A stretch of 64,000 nucleotides of DNA from Cellulomonas triticagri (GCF_003696205.1 NZ_RFFI01000001.1:52071-116070); one strand, 5' to 3'. Shown: positions 1 through 10,190, counted from the first letter of the stretch. Made by a program: numbers and translations. Notes: a model not told the origin generated them from the letters alone.

Positions 1-2575
1 ACGTCGCTCGCGTGCCGTCCGCCGAGACGGCGGTGGCACCGGACAGCCACGGGGTGGTCACCGTGCCGGAGAGCTCGGGGCCGTCGAGCCCGTCGTAGGT
101 GATCTCCTCGCGCACGAAGCCGTTGAGCCGCTCGGAGTCGGCGATGCCGTCCACGGCCACCGACCGGGTGCCGCCGCCGGCGAGACGGTCGCCGTCCATG
201 CCGCGGAAGTAGCGGGTGCGCTCGTGCGACCGCTGCTCGAGCGGCGAGCCGGTGATCACGTCCACGGTCGCGTACCCGCGGAACTCGCTCCACGTCCGGT
301 GCGCCGGCGGGAGGAACGGGCTGTCGTCGTAGTGCCACGCGGGGTCGCCGACGTAGCGGTAGGCCGTCTCCACCGCCATGCTCACCGCGTCGTTGGGGTT
401 CTCGACGACGGTGTCCACGACGTACTTGTGGAAGTACTCCTGGATCTCGGGCCCCGTGCCCTCGGGCTGCCAGGTCACCGGGAAGCAGCGGCGGGTGTTG
501 CTGTCCGGCGCACCGGGCACGTTGCCCGCCGCGCAGTCGGGCGCGGAGTAGTTGATCGAGACCGTGCCACCCGACTCCGAGCCGATGGCGGTGACGCGGT
601 AGCGGTTCATCGGCGGCCCGGCGTCACCGGTCACGTCCACGCGGTTGGCCATCTGCTGGCCGCGGAAGGTGACCTCGGGCAGGGTGATCGTCGACCCGAC
701 GAGACCCCGGTGGGTGATGCCGTCCAGCCACAGGGCGGAGTTGGTGCGGTCCCCGGTGTCGGGGAACGTGTGCCGCAGGTCCCAGGCGTCGACGTCCTGG
801 TAGGCGGACCCGACCAGGACCTGGGTCTTGATCGTCACGAGGCGCTTGCGGGTGAAGAACGCCGGGGAGGTCTGCTCGGGGCAGCTCGAGGACGACGAGC
901 AGATGAGGTCCGCCGGCACGTCCGGCCACGACTTCGCGTTCGCGTCGGTGAGCTGTCCGGGGTCGCACGTGATGCCGCCCGACGGCAGGCACCGCTCGGC
1001 GACCGTGAAGTCCACGCGCGCGGGCGCCGGGGACGCGGACTCGCTGCCGGCGCGCTGCCCGTACTCGATCCGGCTCAGGTAACCGCCGCGCACGTACGAC
1101 GAGACGCCCTGGTTCAGGTTCCGGCCGTAGGAGTTGGTCTCCTTCTCGTAGACGTACGTCAGGGTGTTGCCGGACGGGTCGACGACGTAGTCGAGGTTCC
1201 ACCGCCACGTCTGGGTGCACGCCGAGGCCGCGAACGTCCCGGCCGCGCACGGGTCGCCCGGATGGTTGCCGAACACCGGCACCGACCATGCGGAGTTGAG
1301 CGGGAGCGGGTCGGCGGCCGACCGCTTGCCCCGGCCGAAGTAGTACTGGGTGCCGTCGGTGGTCGTGACGCGCCAGTACTCGCCGTCGTTGTCGTCGTTC
1401 CAGCCACCGGTCAGGCGCTCGACGCGCGACCCGTCGTCGGAGGCAGGGCGCCAGGCACCCGTGGTCGCGTCCTTGACCAGCTCGGTCGTCGACCCGCCGA
1501 ACACCAGCGTCGCGTTGTCGCTGAACCAGCACAGGTCACCGGTGCGGTGGCCCGCGTTGGTCGCGGCACCGCCCATGTCCTCGGAGCAGGACTGGTACTT
1601 GCGCTCGACGTACCCGGAGTCCAGGTTCCAGCCGTCGCCGATCCACGAGGTCTGGTTGTTGGTCGACGCCACGCGGCCGTCGAGCGAACCCGACGAGTAG
1701 GACAGGGCCAGCTCGGGCTGCGGGCCACCGGAGACGGGCGGCACCCGCATCGGGTAGGACCAGCTGAAGTCGCCGGTCTGCCCCGAGACCTGCCAGGACG
1801 CCGACGGGGACAGCGGGGTCGCGGACCAGTTGCCGGTGGACCCGGAGGTGCCCGCGGCGAGCGCCATCACCCGGGCGCCGCTCGCCGCGACGGTCGCGGA
1901 CACGGTGCCCTGCTCGGCGTCGTTGGTCGACGCCAGCGGGGTCTGGGTGCGGCACCGGTCCTCGTCCGGGTCGGTGAGCGCGCACCCGGGGAGCTCGACC
2001 AGCTGGAGCCGGCTCGACCAGTCCCCGCCGAACGCGTCGGCGAAGCCGGAGTAGTCCACGGAGACGTCGACGGGGGTGCCGTCCACCGACTCCTCGGCGA
2101 CGACGTCCAGGAGCACCCCCTCGACGCCCACCGCCTGCGCGGCGTCGCGGTCGAGGACCTCGACGGAGACCTCCGGGACGGCGGTGACCGGTCCCGACGC
2201 GGTCCGTGCCGCCGCACCGCCGTCGACCGTCGGCGCACCGTCGGCCCACGCCAGGTCGACCACGTCGCCCTCGACCTGCGGCGCGTCGCCGGTCAGCGTC
2301 GTCCCGGTGCCCTCCGGCCACTCGGCGGCACCCGCGTCCGCCATCGGCATCTCCGGCAGCGGCTCGACCACGACCCCCAGGTCGCGCGACGGCAGCGGGT
2401 CGGTGGTCTCCAGGTCCGGAGCGACCTCCTCGCCGTGCGCCCGTCGCTCGGCGGGCGACATCAGGCTGTCGCCCGCCGCCTGCGCGACACCCGGCGCGAC
2501 CAGCACGAGCGTGCCGACCAGCGTCGCCACGACCGACCCGGCGACCGTGCGGCGCCCTCGACCCCATCCGTTCAT
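1..2575 (-). CDS. Secreted RHS/YD-repeat family protein, N-terminal part (runs off window edge)
   Basis: The reading frame opens at ATG 2575 after a GGGGAG ribosome site 7 nt upstream and stays open for 858 codons to the window edge, so the C-terminus is missing. Residues 1-30 form a signal peptide (basic MNGWGRGRR start, then a hydrophobic VVATLVGTLVLVAPG stretch). Further in, phrases such as QYYFGRGK, VPVFGNHPGDPC, WRWNLDYVVDPSGN and NGFVREEITYDG are typical of the region before the YD repeats in large actinobacterial RHS proteins. These are exported proteins whose variable C-terminal tip is often a toxin; the tip cannot be seen here. It lies 31 nt downstream of a LamG protein on the same strand, a pairing common for this family, so both are probably one operon. 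Confidence 0.75.
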   Translation of the reverse strand, partial: MNGWGRGRRTVAGSVVATLVGTLVLVAPGVAQAAGDSLMSPAERRAHGEEVAPDLETTDPLPSRDLGVVVEPLPEMPMADAGAAEWPEGTGTTLTGDAPQVEGDVVDLAWADGAPTVDGGAAARTASGPVTAVPEVSVEVLDRDAAQAVGVEGVLLDVVAEESVDGTPVDVSVDYSGFADAFGGDWSSRLQLVELPGCALTDPDEDRCRTQTPLASTNDAEQGTVSATVAASGARVMALAAGTSGSTGNWSATPLSPSASWQVSGQTGDFSWSYPMRVPPVSGGPQPELALSYSSGSLDGRVASTNNQTSWIGDGWNLDSGYVERKYQSCSEDMGGAATNAGHRTGDLCWFSDNATLVFGGSTTELVKDATTGAWRPASDDGSRVERLTGGWNDDNDGEYWRVTTTDGTQYYFGRGKRSAADPLPLNSAWSVPVFGNHPGDPCAAGTFAASACTQTWRWNLDYVVDPSGNTLTYVYEKETNSYGRNLNQGVSSYVRGGYLSRIEYGQRAGSESASPAPARVDFTVAERCLPSGGITCDPGQLTDANAKSWPDVPADLICSSSSSCPEQTSPAFFTRKRLVTIKTQVLVGSAYQDVDAWDLRHTFPDTGDRTNSALWLDGITHRGLVGSTITLPEVTFRGQQMANRVDVTGDAGPPMNRYRVTAIGSESGGTVSINYSAPDCAAGNVPGAPDSNTRRCFPVTWQPEGTGPEIQEYFHKYVVDTVVENPNDAVSMAVETAYRYVGDPAWHYDDSPFLPPAHRTWSEFRGYATVDVITGSPLEQRSHERTRYFRGMDGDRLAGGGTRSVAVDGIADSERLNGFVREEITYDGLDGPELSGTVTTPWLSGATAVSADGTRAT

Positions 2576-2606
2576 CACGTGCTCCCCTGCAGGTCTGGTG
2601 GTCGGG

Positions 2607-5435
2607 TCAGGCGGCCGGCTCGTTGCAGAGGCGCCGGAGGTCGGACGGGATGATCGCGCCGGTCCAGGAACGGACCTCGCTCACCGCTCCGGTCCACCCG
2701 GAGACCCCCGGGGTGACGGTGCTCCCGAGCCGGAACAGTCCCGAGGCGGACCAGCGGCTGGTGTGGGTGGCGCGGGCGCTCTCCGGGACCCCGTCGCTCA
2801 GCTCGTCACCGATCGTGCAGACCGCGAGCTCCATCTGCTCGCTTGCCGCGGTCTGCTGGATACCGATGATCAGCGTCCACTGCCCGACCTCGACGGGGAC
2901 CGTCGACAGGGCGACGTCCAGGTCCGCCTTGGCGGTGTCCGCCCGAGGCATCGAGAACGCCCAGCAGCTCCCCGTCCCGCTGTCGCAGGGGCGGTACCCG
3001 AGGTCGAAACCGGCCCTGGTCGTCCCGTCCTGGCTCAGGACGGTCGCCGTGCCGGTGACCGCGTCGGCGCGCACCAGCGCGGACACCGCGTAGTTCTCCG
3101 CGGTCTGCACGGGGATGCGGTTGCTGGTCGCCGTCGTCCCGGCACCCAGCACGAGGGCCCGGTCGTCGGGGATGAACCCGGACTCCGCGTACGGTCCGTC
3201 GACCCGGGTCGGCGTCCCGGCGATCGTCAGCGGGAACACGTTGCCGGTGGGGCTGACGCTGACCGCGGTGCTCCCGGAGGTCTCGTCCAGCTTCCAGACC
3301 GTGGCCGCGGGGAAGGCGACGTTGAAGATGTACGTCTGCGTCGGGCTCGTCCAGCCGGCGCGGTCGACGGACTGGAAGTACAGCGTCTGCGAGCCGGCGT
3401 AGGTCGGGCTGAACGACACGGCCGGGCTCCCCGCCGCGGTCGAGAGGTTCAGGGCCGAGGAGTTGAACGAGTACTTGTACGACACGACGTCGGTGGAGCC
3501 GCCGTTGGCGAACGTGAAGGTCCCGGCCTTGCCCACGCCACCGGCGGGGACCCCCGTGGTGTAGAGGGAGGGTGTGACCTTAGGTGCGACGGGCCTGACG
3601 GTGTCGATCTCCATCTCGCAGGCGACCGCGGCCCCACCGGTGACCCGCGGGTCGACCCCGTTGATCTGGACCCGGTAGATCTTCCCGTTCTGCATGCCGC
3701 CGAGCCGGACGGACTGCCGCGTCCCGGAGGCCTGGGCGGCCGGACGCGCGTGCCACAGGATCGGGTTCGAGGTACCGGCGGTGTACACGTCGACGTTGGC
3801 CTGGACGGGGTCGCCGTCGGGGTCGGTGAAGATCGCGGAGAGCACCGGGTTCACGACCCGCAGCACCGGTCGGCTCGCCCCCGTCACGCAGGCGGCGGCG
3901 GGATCGGCGAACTTGACCTCGGTGGGGCGGTTCGGCGGGCGGTTGAAGCTGATGGAGAGGCCGGCGTCGTTCCGGAAGCGCTTCCAGTACGCCATGCTCC
4001 CCTCGTCCACCGCGAGCCCCATGGTCAGCTGGCTCGAGTTCGCGATCGCCACGGCCTGCCCGGCCTCCAGCGCCGAGAACTCCAGCCACCGGACGGGCTG
4101 ACCGGCGCAGCTCGACTTGTGCGCCACGTTCATGGTCGACTGCGGGATCCACGTGGGGCCGCCCGGCCACGGCGTCGCCGAGCTCCAGTTGTCCACGCGG
4201 TACGCGGTCACCGGGCGAGCGGTGCAGTCGTACGAGTGCGTGCCGACGACGGCGAAGGTCGCCCCGGTGATGTGGCTGCCCTCGAGGGCGCCGATCGACG
4301 CGAGCCCGCCGAACTTCCAGAGGATCCGGCTGCGGAACGTCGCACTGCACGAGGTGGACGTCGCACGGTTGCACAGGCCCACGCCCTCGTCGGGGTTGAA
4401 CCGGTACGACTGGCCGAACACGTCGCGGACGGCGGTCCACTCGTTGAGCGACCCGCTGATCGCCGGGTCGATGTACAGCGGCCACACGGTGTCGTCGCCC
4501 TCGATCATCCCGCTGTCGGGGGTGATGGAGACGCCGTCCGCGCCCAGGTCGGCCGGCAGGTGGCTGACCTGGCTCGCGAGCGACGGCGCCTGCTCCAGGT
4601 CGACGTCGGTGTCACCGGCGGCGTCCGCGGCGCCCTGGGGCGCGTCCGCGAGCATCGCCCCGCTGCTGCGCTGCGCCGCGACGGGGACCTCCGGATGCTC
4701 GCGCGAGTCCCACATCGCCGGCATCGGGCTCGTGAACACCCGCTCGCCGTCCCCGTCCACGGCCACGAACCCGCCGTCGTCCTCCTCGAGCGCGAGCCCG
4801 TCCGAGGTCTCGACCGGGAAGGTGAGCTCGGCGAGCCGCGGGTCCGCAGCGGCCTCCGGGCTCTCCACCCGCAGGACCTCGGAGAAGCCGGTGGCGTCGC
4901 CGTTCACCGTGACGACGAGGTCGACACCGGGCAGCACCTCGTCGTAGGTGATCTGGTCACCCTCGACGCCCGGCGCGGGCAGGTCGAAGGGGACGTCGAA
5001 CGACAGCGTGTGACCGTCGCGCTCGATCTGGGCGAGCGGGACCCCGGGAGTGCCGTCGCTGAAGACCATCGGGCGAACCGGGGCGGCCACGGTCAGGCCG
5101 CCCTCACCCGGCACCACGGCCGTGTCGATGTCGGCCCACTCGCCGCCCACCTGCGTGCGCACCGCAACGGCGGAGACGTCGAGGCGCCAGGTCCCGTCCG
5201 CCTGGGCGTAGAGGGTGTTCCACTCCGTGCGCTCGTCGACCACCTCGACGTCGGTGTCGCACGACGACGCGACCAGGCTGGCCTCCGCCGCGTCCGCCGC
5301 GGAGGAGGTGCATGCGACCTCCGGTGCGACGGGATCGGCGGTGCTGGTCGGCACCGCTCCGGCCGGGGCCGCCAACGTGGCGACCAGCGCTGCGGTGATC
5401 ACCGCGGCGCACGACGTGGACACAGCACGAGACAC
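2607..5435 (-). CDS. Secreted LamG-like domain protein, partner of the RHS protein
   Basis: 942 residues. I chose GTG 5435 because AGGGGGAG lies 7 nt upstream and it starts a clean signal peptide (VSRAVSTSC, then AAVITAALVATLAAPAGA); an ATG 84 nt further up would add a charged leader. After the signal come a beta-rich region of the kind seen in DNRLRE-type wall proteins (roughly residues 60-500, with motifs TYDEVLPGVDLVV and YIDPAIS), a fibronectin-like stretch, and a C-terminal concanavalin/LamG-like domain (about 730-942, including ENYAVSALVRAD and WTGAVSEVRSWTGA). No catalytic motif was recognised. Export and cell-surface location are inferred from the signal peptide. It directly precedes the RHS gene and probably supplies a surface or sugar-binding partner. 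Confidence 0.7.
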   Translation of the reverse strand: MSRAVSTSCAAVITAALVATLAAPAGAVPTSTADPVAPEVACTSSAADAAEASLVASSCDTDVEVVDERTEWNTLYAQADGTWRLDVSAVAVRTQVGGEWADIDTAVVPGEGGLTVAAPVRPMVFSDGTPGVPLAQIERDGHTLSFDVPFDLPAPGVEGDQITYDEVLPGVDLVVTVNGDATGFSEVLRVESPEAAADPRLAELTFPVETSDGLALEEDDGGFVAVDGDGERVFTSPMPAMWDSREHPEVPVAAQRSSGAMLADAPQGAADAAGDTDVDLEQAPSLASQVSHLPADLGADGVSITPDSGMIEGDDTVWPLYIDPAISGSLNEWTAVRDVFGQSYRFNPDEGVGLCNRATSTSCSATFRSRILWKFGGLASIGALEGSHITGATFAVVGTHSYDCTARPVTAYRVDNWSSATPWPGGPTWIPQSTMNVAHKSSCAGQPVRWLEFSALEAGQAVAIANSSQLTMGLAVDEGSMAYWKRFRNDAGLSISFNRPPNRPTEVKFADPAAACVTGASRPVLRVVNPVLSAIFTDPDGDPVQANVDVYTAGTSNPILWHARPAAQASGTRQSVRLGGMQNGKIYRVQINGVDPRVTGGAAVACEMEIDTVRPVAPKVTPSLYTTGVPAGGVGKAGTFTFANGGSTDVVSYKYSFNSSALNLSTAAGSPAVSFSPTYAGSQTLYFQSVDRAGWTSPTQTYIFNVAFPAATVWKLDETSGSTAVSVSPTGNVFPLTIAGTPTRVDGPYAESGFIPDDRALVLGAGTTATSNRIPVQTAENYAVSALVRADAVTGTATVLSQDGTTRAGFDLGYRPCDSGTGSCWAFSMPRADTAKADLDVALSTVPVEVGQWTLIIGIQQTAASEQMELAVCTIGDELSDGVPESARATHTSRWSASGLFRLGSTVTPGVSGWTGAVSEVRSWTGAIIPSDLRRLCNEPAA

Positions 5436-5789
5436 GCGCGAACTCCCCCTGCGGTACCCGGCGCCTGCGCGTCCGGGCATGACGGCGGCACGAGCGAGCA
5501 CCCCTGCCGCGACCGTCACGAGGTACCACGAGAGTCCTGTGCGCGATCTGTGAGGAACCTAGAGCCCACCTGTCGCTGCTGGACAGCAGCCGTTCGGGTG
5601 ACGTAGGTCGGACGACCGACCGGATCCGTTCACCCGGTACCTCGCGTCAGCCGGTGCTCGCCTGGGTCCTTCGTCCTCCGCGCCCGCGCAGGGTGACCGG
5701 GTGCCGGCGGGGCCGTCTCCGTCGCCCTGCCGCCGGCACCCGGCCGGTCCTGGTCGGGCGCCGTGGTCGGCGCCCGGGGGGTGGGTGCG
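5436..5789. other. Intergenic region between LamG gene and MCP gene
   Basis: No gene seen. It must hold the leftward promoter of the LamG-RHS operon. Near 5575-5590 there is a perfect dyad, GCTGCTG-GA-CAGCAGC, in the right place for a regulator site upstream of that operon; this role is inference. A strong hairpin downstream of the MCP gene is listed separately. Confidence 0.5.
5699..5741 (-). terminator. Hairpin downstream of the chemotaxis receptor gene
   Basis: Arms GGGTGCCGGCGG (5699-5710) and CCGCCGGCACCC (5730-5741) pair perfectly over 12 bp. It lies about 50 nt past the MCP stop in the direction of transcription. There is no clear T tract, as is usual in high-G+C actinobacteria. Confidence 0.5.
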
Positions 5790-7427
5790 TCAGTACGTGA
5801 AGGCCTCCACGTCGCCCCGCAGCGTCGCCGCGAGCCGCGCGAGCTCGTCCACGGACTGCCCGAGCTCGGCGACGACGGTGGCGGCCTCGGTCGCGGTGCT
5901 GGCGACGGACACGATGTTGCCTGCGATGTCGCCGGAGCCCGTGGCGGCCTCCTGGACGCCGCGCGACATCTCGTCGGTGGTGGCGGTCTGCTCCTCGACG
6001 GCGCTGGCGATGGTGAGCTGGTAGTCGTTGATCGACGCGATGATCTGGGAGATCTCGCCGATGGCGGTGACGGCGTCGCCGGTGTCGTTCTGGATGGCCT
6101 CGACGCGGCGGGCGATGTCCTCGGTGGCCTTCGCGGTCTCCTGGGCGAGCTCCTTGACCTCACCGGCCACGACGGCGAAGCCCTTGCCCGCCTCACCGGC
6201 CCGTGCGGCCTCGATCGTGGCGTTCAGGGCCAGCAGGTTGGTCTGCTCCGCGATACTGGTGATGACCTTGACGACGTTGCCGATCTCCTGCGACGACTCC
6301 CCGAGGCGCGCGACGCGCTCGTTGGTCGCGGCGGCGGCCTCGGTCGCGCGGGAGGCGACGGCGGCGGCCTCGGTGGAGTTGCGGGCGATCTCCTGGATGG
6401 AGGCGCCCATCTCCTCGGCCCCGGCGGCGACGGTCTGCACGTTGCGGGAGACCTGCTCGGCCGCTGCGGCGACGACCCCGGCCTGGTCCCCGGTGGCGCG
6501 GGCGCCGCTCTCGACCTGCGCGTTCGCGGCGGCCATCTGCTCGGCGGCGGCCGACAGGGTCTGCGCCTTCTCGACGACCCCGGCCATGGTGCGGCGCAGG
6601 GCGCCCTGGGCGACGGCGAGATCGGCGGCCATCTCGCCGATCTCGTCACGGCCGCGCACGGGCGCGGCGACGGTGAGGTCGCCGTGGGCCATCGCGGCGA
6701 GCGCGGTGCGGACCCGCTCGACGCTGCACCGCATCCCCGTGGCGACGGCGAACGCGAGGGCGAGCACCAGCGCGAGCGCCGACCCGAGGAAGGTCACGAT
6801 GAGCACCGTCGAGGTGCGGGTCTGGGTCTGCGCGTCGGCCGCGAGGTCGGCGGCCTGCGCGATGAGCGCCTGGTCGAGCTCGTCCAGGTCACCGGCGAAC
6901 GCCGAGGCCATCGGCACGGAGACCTCGGCGAGCAGCCGCTCGTAGTCGTCGGACTCGGGCGCCGCGAGCGCCGCGGGGGTGAGCTGCGCGTCCCGGGCGT
7001 CGAGCCAGGCGGCGTAGTCGTCCAGGAACGCCTGCCACGCCTCGTGGTCGGCCTCGGGGGTCGCGTTGAACTCGTCGATCTTCTCCTGCATCCCGGCGTC
7101 GTTGTCGGACTGCTTGGTCAGCCACTCGTCCTTGCCCTCCGGGGAGGTGACGGCGGCGAGGTTCGCGAGCGTCATTCGGGCGGCCTGCTGCTTGATGTGC
7201 ACCTGGGACCGGATGTACACCGGGCCGGACTGCAGGGCGGCGAGGTCGGCGGTGGCGTCGGCGAGCGACCGCAGGGACGACACCGCCATGACCCCGGTGC
7301 CCGCGGCGACGACGCCGAGCAGCGCGACCACCGCGAGGAACTTGGTGCGGATCGACCAGTCGCGCGGGTGCGGGCGACGTCGGTGCGCCGGGGTCGCGGC
7401 GGGGCGGTCGGGGGCGGCGGTGCTCAT
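5790..7427 (-). CDS. Methyl-accepting chemotaxis protein
   Basis: 545 residues; ATG 7427 has GGAGA 7 nt upstream. A basic N-terminus leads into transmembrane helix 1 (about 29-50), an extracellular four-helix-bundle-type sensor region (about 55-205), helix 2 (about 208-230), a HAMP linker (ending near [10 protein letters not shown]) and a long coiled-coil signalling domain. The conserved hairpin tip is present ([19 protein letters not shown], then [11 protein letters not shown]), so it should bind CheA/CheW and control flagellar motors. The ligand cannot be read from the sequence. No other chemotaxis genes lie nearby, so it is an orphan receptor. The longer open frame upstream of ATG 7427 lacks a ribosome site and was not used. 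Confidence 0.92.
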   Translation of the reverse strand: MSTAAPDRPAATPAHRRRPHPRDWSIRTKFLAVVALLGVVAAGTGVMAVSSLRSLADATADLAALQSGPVYIRSQVHIKQQAARMTLANLAAVTSPEGKDEWLTKQSDNDAGMQEKIDEFNATPEADHEAWQAFLDDYAAWLDARDAQLTPAALAAPESDDYERLLAEVSVPMASAFAGDLDELDQALIAQAADLAADAQTQTRTSTVLIVTFLGSALALVLALAFAVATGMRCSVERVRTALAAMAHGDLTVAAPVRGRDEIGEMAADLAVAQGALRRTMAGVVEKAQTLSAAAEQMAAANAQVESGARATGDQAGVVAAAAEQVSRNVQTVAAGAEEMGASIQEIARNSTEAAAVASRATEAAAATNERVARLGESSQEIGNVVKVITSIAEQTNLLALNATIEAARAGEAGKGFAVVAGEVKELAQETAKATEDIARRVEAIQNDTGDAVTAIGEISQIIASINDYQLTIASAVEEQTATTDEMSRGVQEAATGSGDIAGNIVSVASTATEAATVVAELGQSVDELARLAATLRGDVEAFTY

Positions 7428-7614
7428 CGGGTGTCTCCGTGGGTCGTCCTCGTCGGGCACACCGCCCGACGAGGGCCCGATCGCGCGCGCCGGACGTCCG
7501 CTGAGGGGGGTCACCGGGTGAGACGGCCCACACCGGGCACCGTTCGTGCAGGTCGGGGCCTCGTGACCCCAGGCACAAGGGACCTCCGGGGTCCTGGCGG
7601 GTGAAAACCGGCCC

Positions 7615-8217
7615 TCAGATCCAGCCGCGCTCCTCGGCCGCGAGGACGGCCTGCTGCCGGGTCGCGACGCCGATCTTGCCGAGGATCGAGGACACGTGGT
7701 TGCGGACCGTCCCCGGGGACAGGTGCACGGTGGCGGCGATCTGCGCGACGGTCTCGCCGCGGCGTCCGGCACGCAGCACGTCGAGCTCGCGGTCGGTGAG
7801 CGGGCTGCGCTCGTCCGCGAGGGCGTCGGCGGCGACCTCGGGGTCGACGTAGCGCCGCCCGTCGGCGACGAGGCGGATCACCTCGGCGACGTCCTGCGCG
7901 GGACGCGACTTGGGCAGGAACCCGTGCACGCCGGCCTGGAGCGCGCGGCGCAGCACCCCGGGGCGCGCGTGCCGGGTGACGACCAGGCAGCGGGTCGGCA
8001 CGGTGCGGGCCAGGCGCTCGGCGGTCTCGATGCCGTCCAGGCCCGGCATCTCCAGGTCGAGCAGGCACACGTCGGGCCGGGTGCGCTCGGCGGCCGCGAG
8101 CGCCTCGGCCCCGGACGCGCACTCCGCGACGACGTCGAGGTCGGGCTCCAGGCGCAGCAGCATGGCGAGCGCGCTGCGGATCATCTCCTCGTCGTCCGCG
8201 ACCAGCACCCGGATCAC
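7615..8217 (-). CDS. NarL/LuxR-family response regulator
   Basis: 200 residues from GTG 8217, which overlaps the stop of the sensor kinase gene (GTGA). The receiver domain has the acidic pair D8/D9, the phosphoacceptor D54 (CLLDLEMPG) and the conserved K in FLPKSR. A LuxR-type helix-turn-helix occupies about residues 138-200 ([21 protein letters not shown] and [17 protein letters not shown]). It should be phosphorylated by the kinase encoded just upstream and act as a transcription factor. Targets are unknown; auto-regulation or control of neighbours is possible but not shown. Confidence 0.93.
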   Translation of the reverse strand: MIRVLVADDEEMIRSALAMLLRLEPDLDVVAECASGAEALAAAERTRPDVCLLDLEMPGLDGIETAERLARTVPTRCLVVTRHARPGVLRRALQAGVHGFLPKSRPAQDVAEVIRLVADGRRYVDPEVAADALADERSPLTDRELDVLRAGRRGETVAQIAATVHLSPGTVRNHVSSILGKIGVATRQQAVLAAEERGWI

Positions 8218-9407
8218 GCGGCACCCCCCGCGGGGACGGCGACCGTCAGCGCGAAGTCCGCGTCGGCGCGGACCTGCACCGTCCCGCCGAGCGCAGCGAT
8301 CCGCTCGCGGATCGCGGCCAGCCCCGTGCCGTCCGTGCCGTCGGCGTCCGGCGCGGGGCCGGGGCGGCGGTCGTTGGTGATGGCGTAGACCCAGCGGTCG
8401 GCCTCGCGGCGCAGGCTGATCCGCGCGCGGGCGCCGGCGCCGTGCTTGAGCACGTTGGTGACGCTCTCGCGCACCAGGGGGCCGAGGACGTCGGCGGGGG
8501 CCTGCGCGGCGTCCGGCCCCAGGTCGACGCGGACGTCGTGCCCGGCGGCCCGCAGCAGGTCCGCGGCGTTCGCGAGCTCGTCGGGCAGCGGCACGCCCCG
8601 GAACCGGGTCGCGAGGTCCCGCGTGCCCGCCCGGGCCTCGTCCACGGACGCCCGGGCGGTGCGGATCTGCTCGGCGGCCGCGGCCGGGTCGTGCTCGATG
8701 AGCCGCTCGGCGAGCTCGAGCTGCAGTGCGACGACCTGCAGGTGGTGCCCCTGCAGGTCGTGCACCTCCCCGGCGAGCCGCAGCCGCTCGCGCGTCGCGG
8801 ACAGCGCCCCGGCGGTGGCGCGGGCGCGGTCGAGCTCGCGCACGACGTCCCACCACCACAGCGAGAACGCGCACAGCGTGGGCAGCGTGAGCAGCAGCGT
8901 CGCGGCCACGCGGGACAGGTCGGGCCCCTCGGGCGCGTCGGTGCCGAGCCGGGGCGCGTCGACGACCCACAGCGCGACGAGCAGCAGCGTCAGGACGACG
9001 GTCAGCCGCCACCGGATGCCCGGCGGCCACCGCAGCAGCCCGACGAGCACGGCCAGCAGGCCGACGCCGAGCATCCACGACCCGGTCGTCACGCCGAGCA
9101 GCGCGGACCCGACCGCCCCGGCCACGAGCACCCCGAGGGTCCGGCGCCGGTGCCGTCCGTCCCGGGTGTCGTCGTGGTCGGCGCTCGCCGGGTAGTCGCG
9201 GACGAGCAGCACGACGGCCCCGACCTGGAGCACCGCGCCGAGCCCGGCGAGCACGGGGGCGGCGGGCAGCACGTGCTCGGGCGGCAGCCCGGCGAGCCAC
9301 AGCCACCAGTACCCGACCACCATGACGTCGAGCACGACGACGCCCGCGACGGTGTACCACCAGGTCGCGCGCACCCAGCCGGCGAGCGAGATCCGCGTGC
9401 GGGTCAT
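8214..9407 (-). CDS. Sensor histidine kinase, NarL/DesK (HisKA_3) type
   Basis: 397 residues from ATG 9407, just before a helix-rich N-terminus with about five to six membrane segments (residues 10-180), so the sensor is membrane-embedded with no large extracellular domain. The HisKA_3 dimerisation box has the phosphorylated histidine at about residue 216 (LAGEVHDLQGHHLQ). The HATPase domain follows, with an N-box around residue 320 (ESVTNVLKHG) and the G-box DGTGLAAIRERIAALGG. It forms a translationally coupled pair with the downstream response regulator. The longer upstream open frame contains no membrane or signal features and was trimmed. Confidence 0.9.
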   Translation of the reverse strand: MTRTRISLAGWVRATWWYTVAGVVVLDVMVVGYWWLWLAGLPPEHVLPAAPVLAGLGAVLQVGAVVLLVRDYPASADHDDTRDGRHRRRTLGVLVAGAVGSALLGVTTGSWMLGVGLLAVLVGLLRWPPGIRWRLTVVLTLLLVALWVVDAPRLGTDAPEGPDLSRVAATLLLTLPTLCAFSLWWWDVVRELDRARATAGALSATRERLRLAGEVHDLQGHHLQVVALQLELAERLIEHDPAAAAEQIRTARASVDEARAGTRDLATRFRGVPLPDELANAADLLRAAGHDVRVDLGPDAAQAPADVLGPLVRESVTNVLKHGAGARARISLRREADRWVYAITNDRRPGPAPDADGTDGTGLAAIRERIAALGGTVQVRADADFALTVAVPAGGAA

Positions 9408-9561
9408 GGTCCCGACCGTACGGGCATGACATCCGTCATGGGCGGGCGAGCGCGACCGCACGGAAGCCGGTGACGTCGCGGTACTGCCGCCGCACCCCGG
9501 TCCTGACGTCGGATGGACGGTGTCCGGAACACCCCTCGTGACACCGACAGGAGGCCCCACC

Positions 9562-10071
9562 GTGGCCGACTTCTTCACCGACCTCGTCCCGCAGTTCCAG
9601 GAGTTCGTCGCCGGGCTCCCCGAGTGGTTGCAGCCCGCGGGCGTCGCGCTCGCCGGCGCCGTGCCCTTCGTGGAGGGCGAGGGCGCGGCCGTCGTCGGCG
9701 TCCTCGGCGGCATCCCCACCCCGCTGGTCGTCGTGGCCGCGATCCTCGGCAACGTCCTCGCCGTGACGCTCGTCGTGCTGGTGAGCGCCGGGACCCGCAA
9801 GGCCGTGGTCGCCGCGGCCCGGCGCGGGGACGCGCCGCCCGCCCCGCCGAGCGCGCGCCGCGAGAAGTTCGACCGGGCGTTCGCGCGCTACGGCGTCGCG
9901 GGTGTGTGCCTGCTCGGTCCCCTGCTCATCCCGACGCACTTCACCGCCGCCGCGCTGACCGCGTCCGGGGTGTCCCGCGCCCGGGTGCTGGCGTGGCAGG
10001 CCGTCGCGATCACGCTGTGGACCACCGGGTTCGCGCTGGTCATCACCGGGGTGATCCGGTTCGCGGGCTGA
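9562..10071 (+). CDS. Small multidrug-export / SNARE-like integral membrane protein
   Basis: 169 residues. GTG 9562 is preferred because AGGAGG lies about 8 nt upstream; the earlier ATG 9520 has no ribosome site. There are about four hydrophobic helices, with a polar cytoplasmic loop (RRGDAPPAPPSARREKF) and motifs AVPFVEGEGAAVVG, GVCLLGPLLIPTHFTA and ITLWTTGFALVITGVI. The pattern fits the Sm_multidrug_ex family, related in fold to DedA proteins. Substrate is unknown and export itself is only inferred from the family name. It is transcribed away from the histidine kinase gene, so the two share a divergent promoter region of about 150 bp. Confidence 0.65.
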   Translation: MADFFTDLVPQFQEFVAGLPEWLQPAGVALAGAVPFVEGEGAAVVGVLGGIPTPLVVVAAILGNVLAVTLVVLVSAGTRKAVVAAARRGDAPPAPPSARREKFDRAFARYGVAGVCLLGPLLIPTHFTAAALTASGVSRARVLAWQAVAITLWTTGFALVITGVIRFAG

Positions 10072-10111
10072 CGCCGTGTGTTTCGGGCCGGGAAACTCCT
10101 TCCCGCACCCC

Positions 10112-10160
10112 TTGGCGGGCCCCGACCGGGCGGGCATACTCCGAGTTGGTCACATGACCA
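10112..10160 (+). promoter_or_regulatory. Promoter and dyad operator candidate for the tetR operon
   Basis: TTGGCG (10112-10117) and CATACT (10135-10140) are separated by exactly 17 nt, a plausible sigma-70 type promoter. Just downstream, at 10147-10160, the dyad TGGTCA-CA-TGACCA would cover the transcription start. This fits autorepression by the TetR protein encoded 31 nt further on. Confidence 0.5.
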
Positions 10161-10190
10161 TCTTCGGCCCCGCCCGGAAGGACCCGCCCG

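Noticed and set aside
224..2653. Large plus-strand open frame of 809 codons
   Set aside because: Arg/Gly/Val-rich shadow of the real minus-strand RHS reading frame, which has a signal peptide and family motifs.
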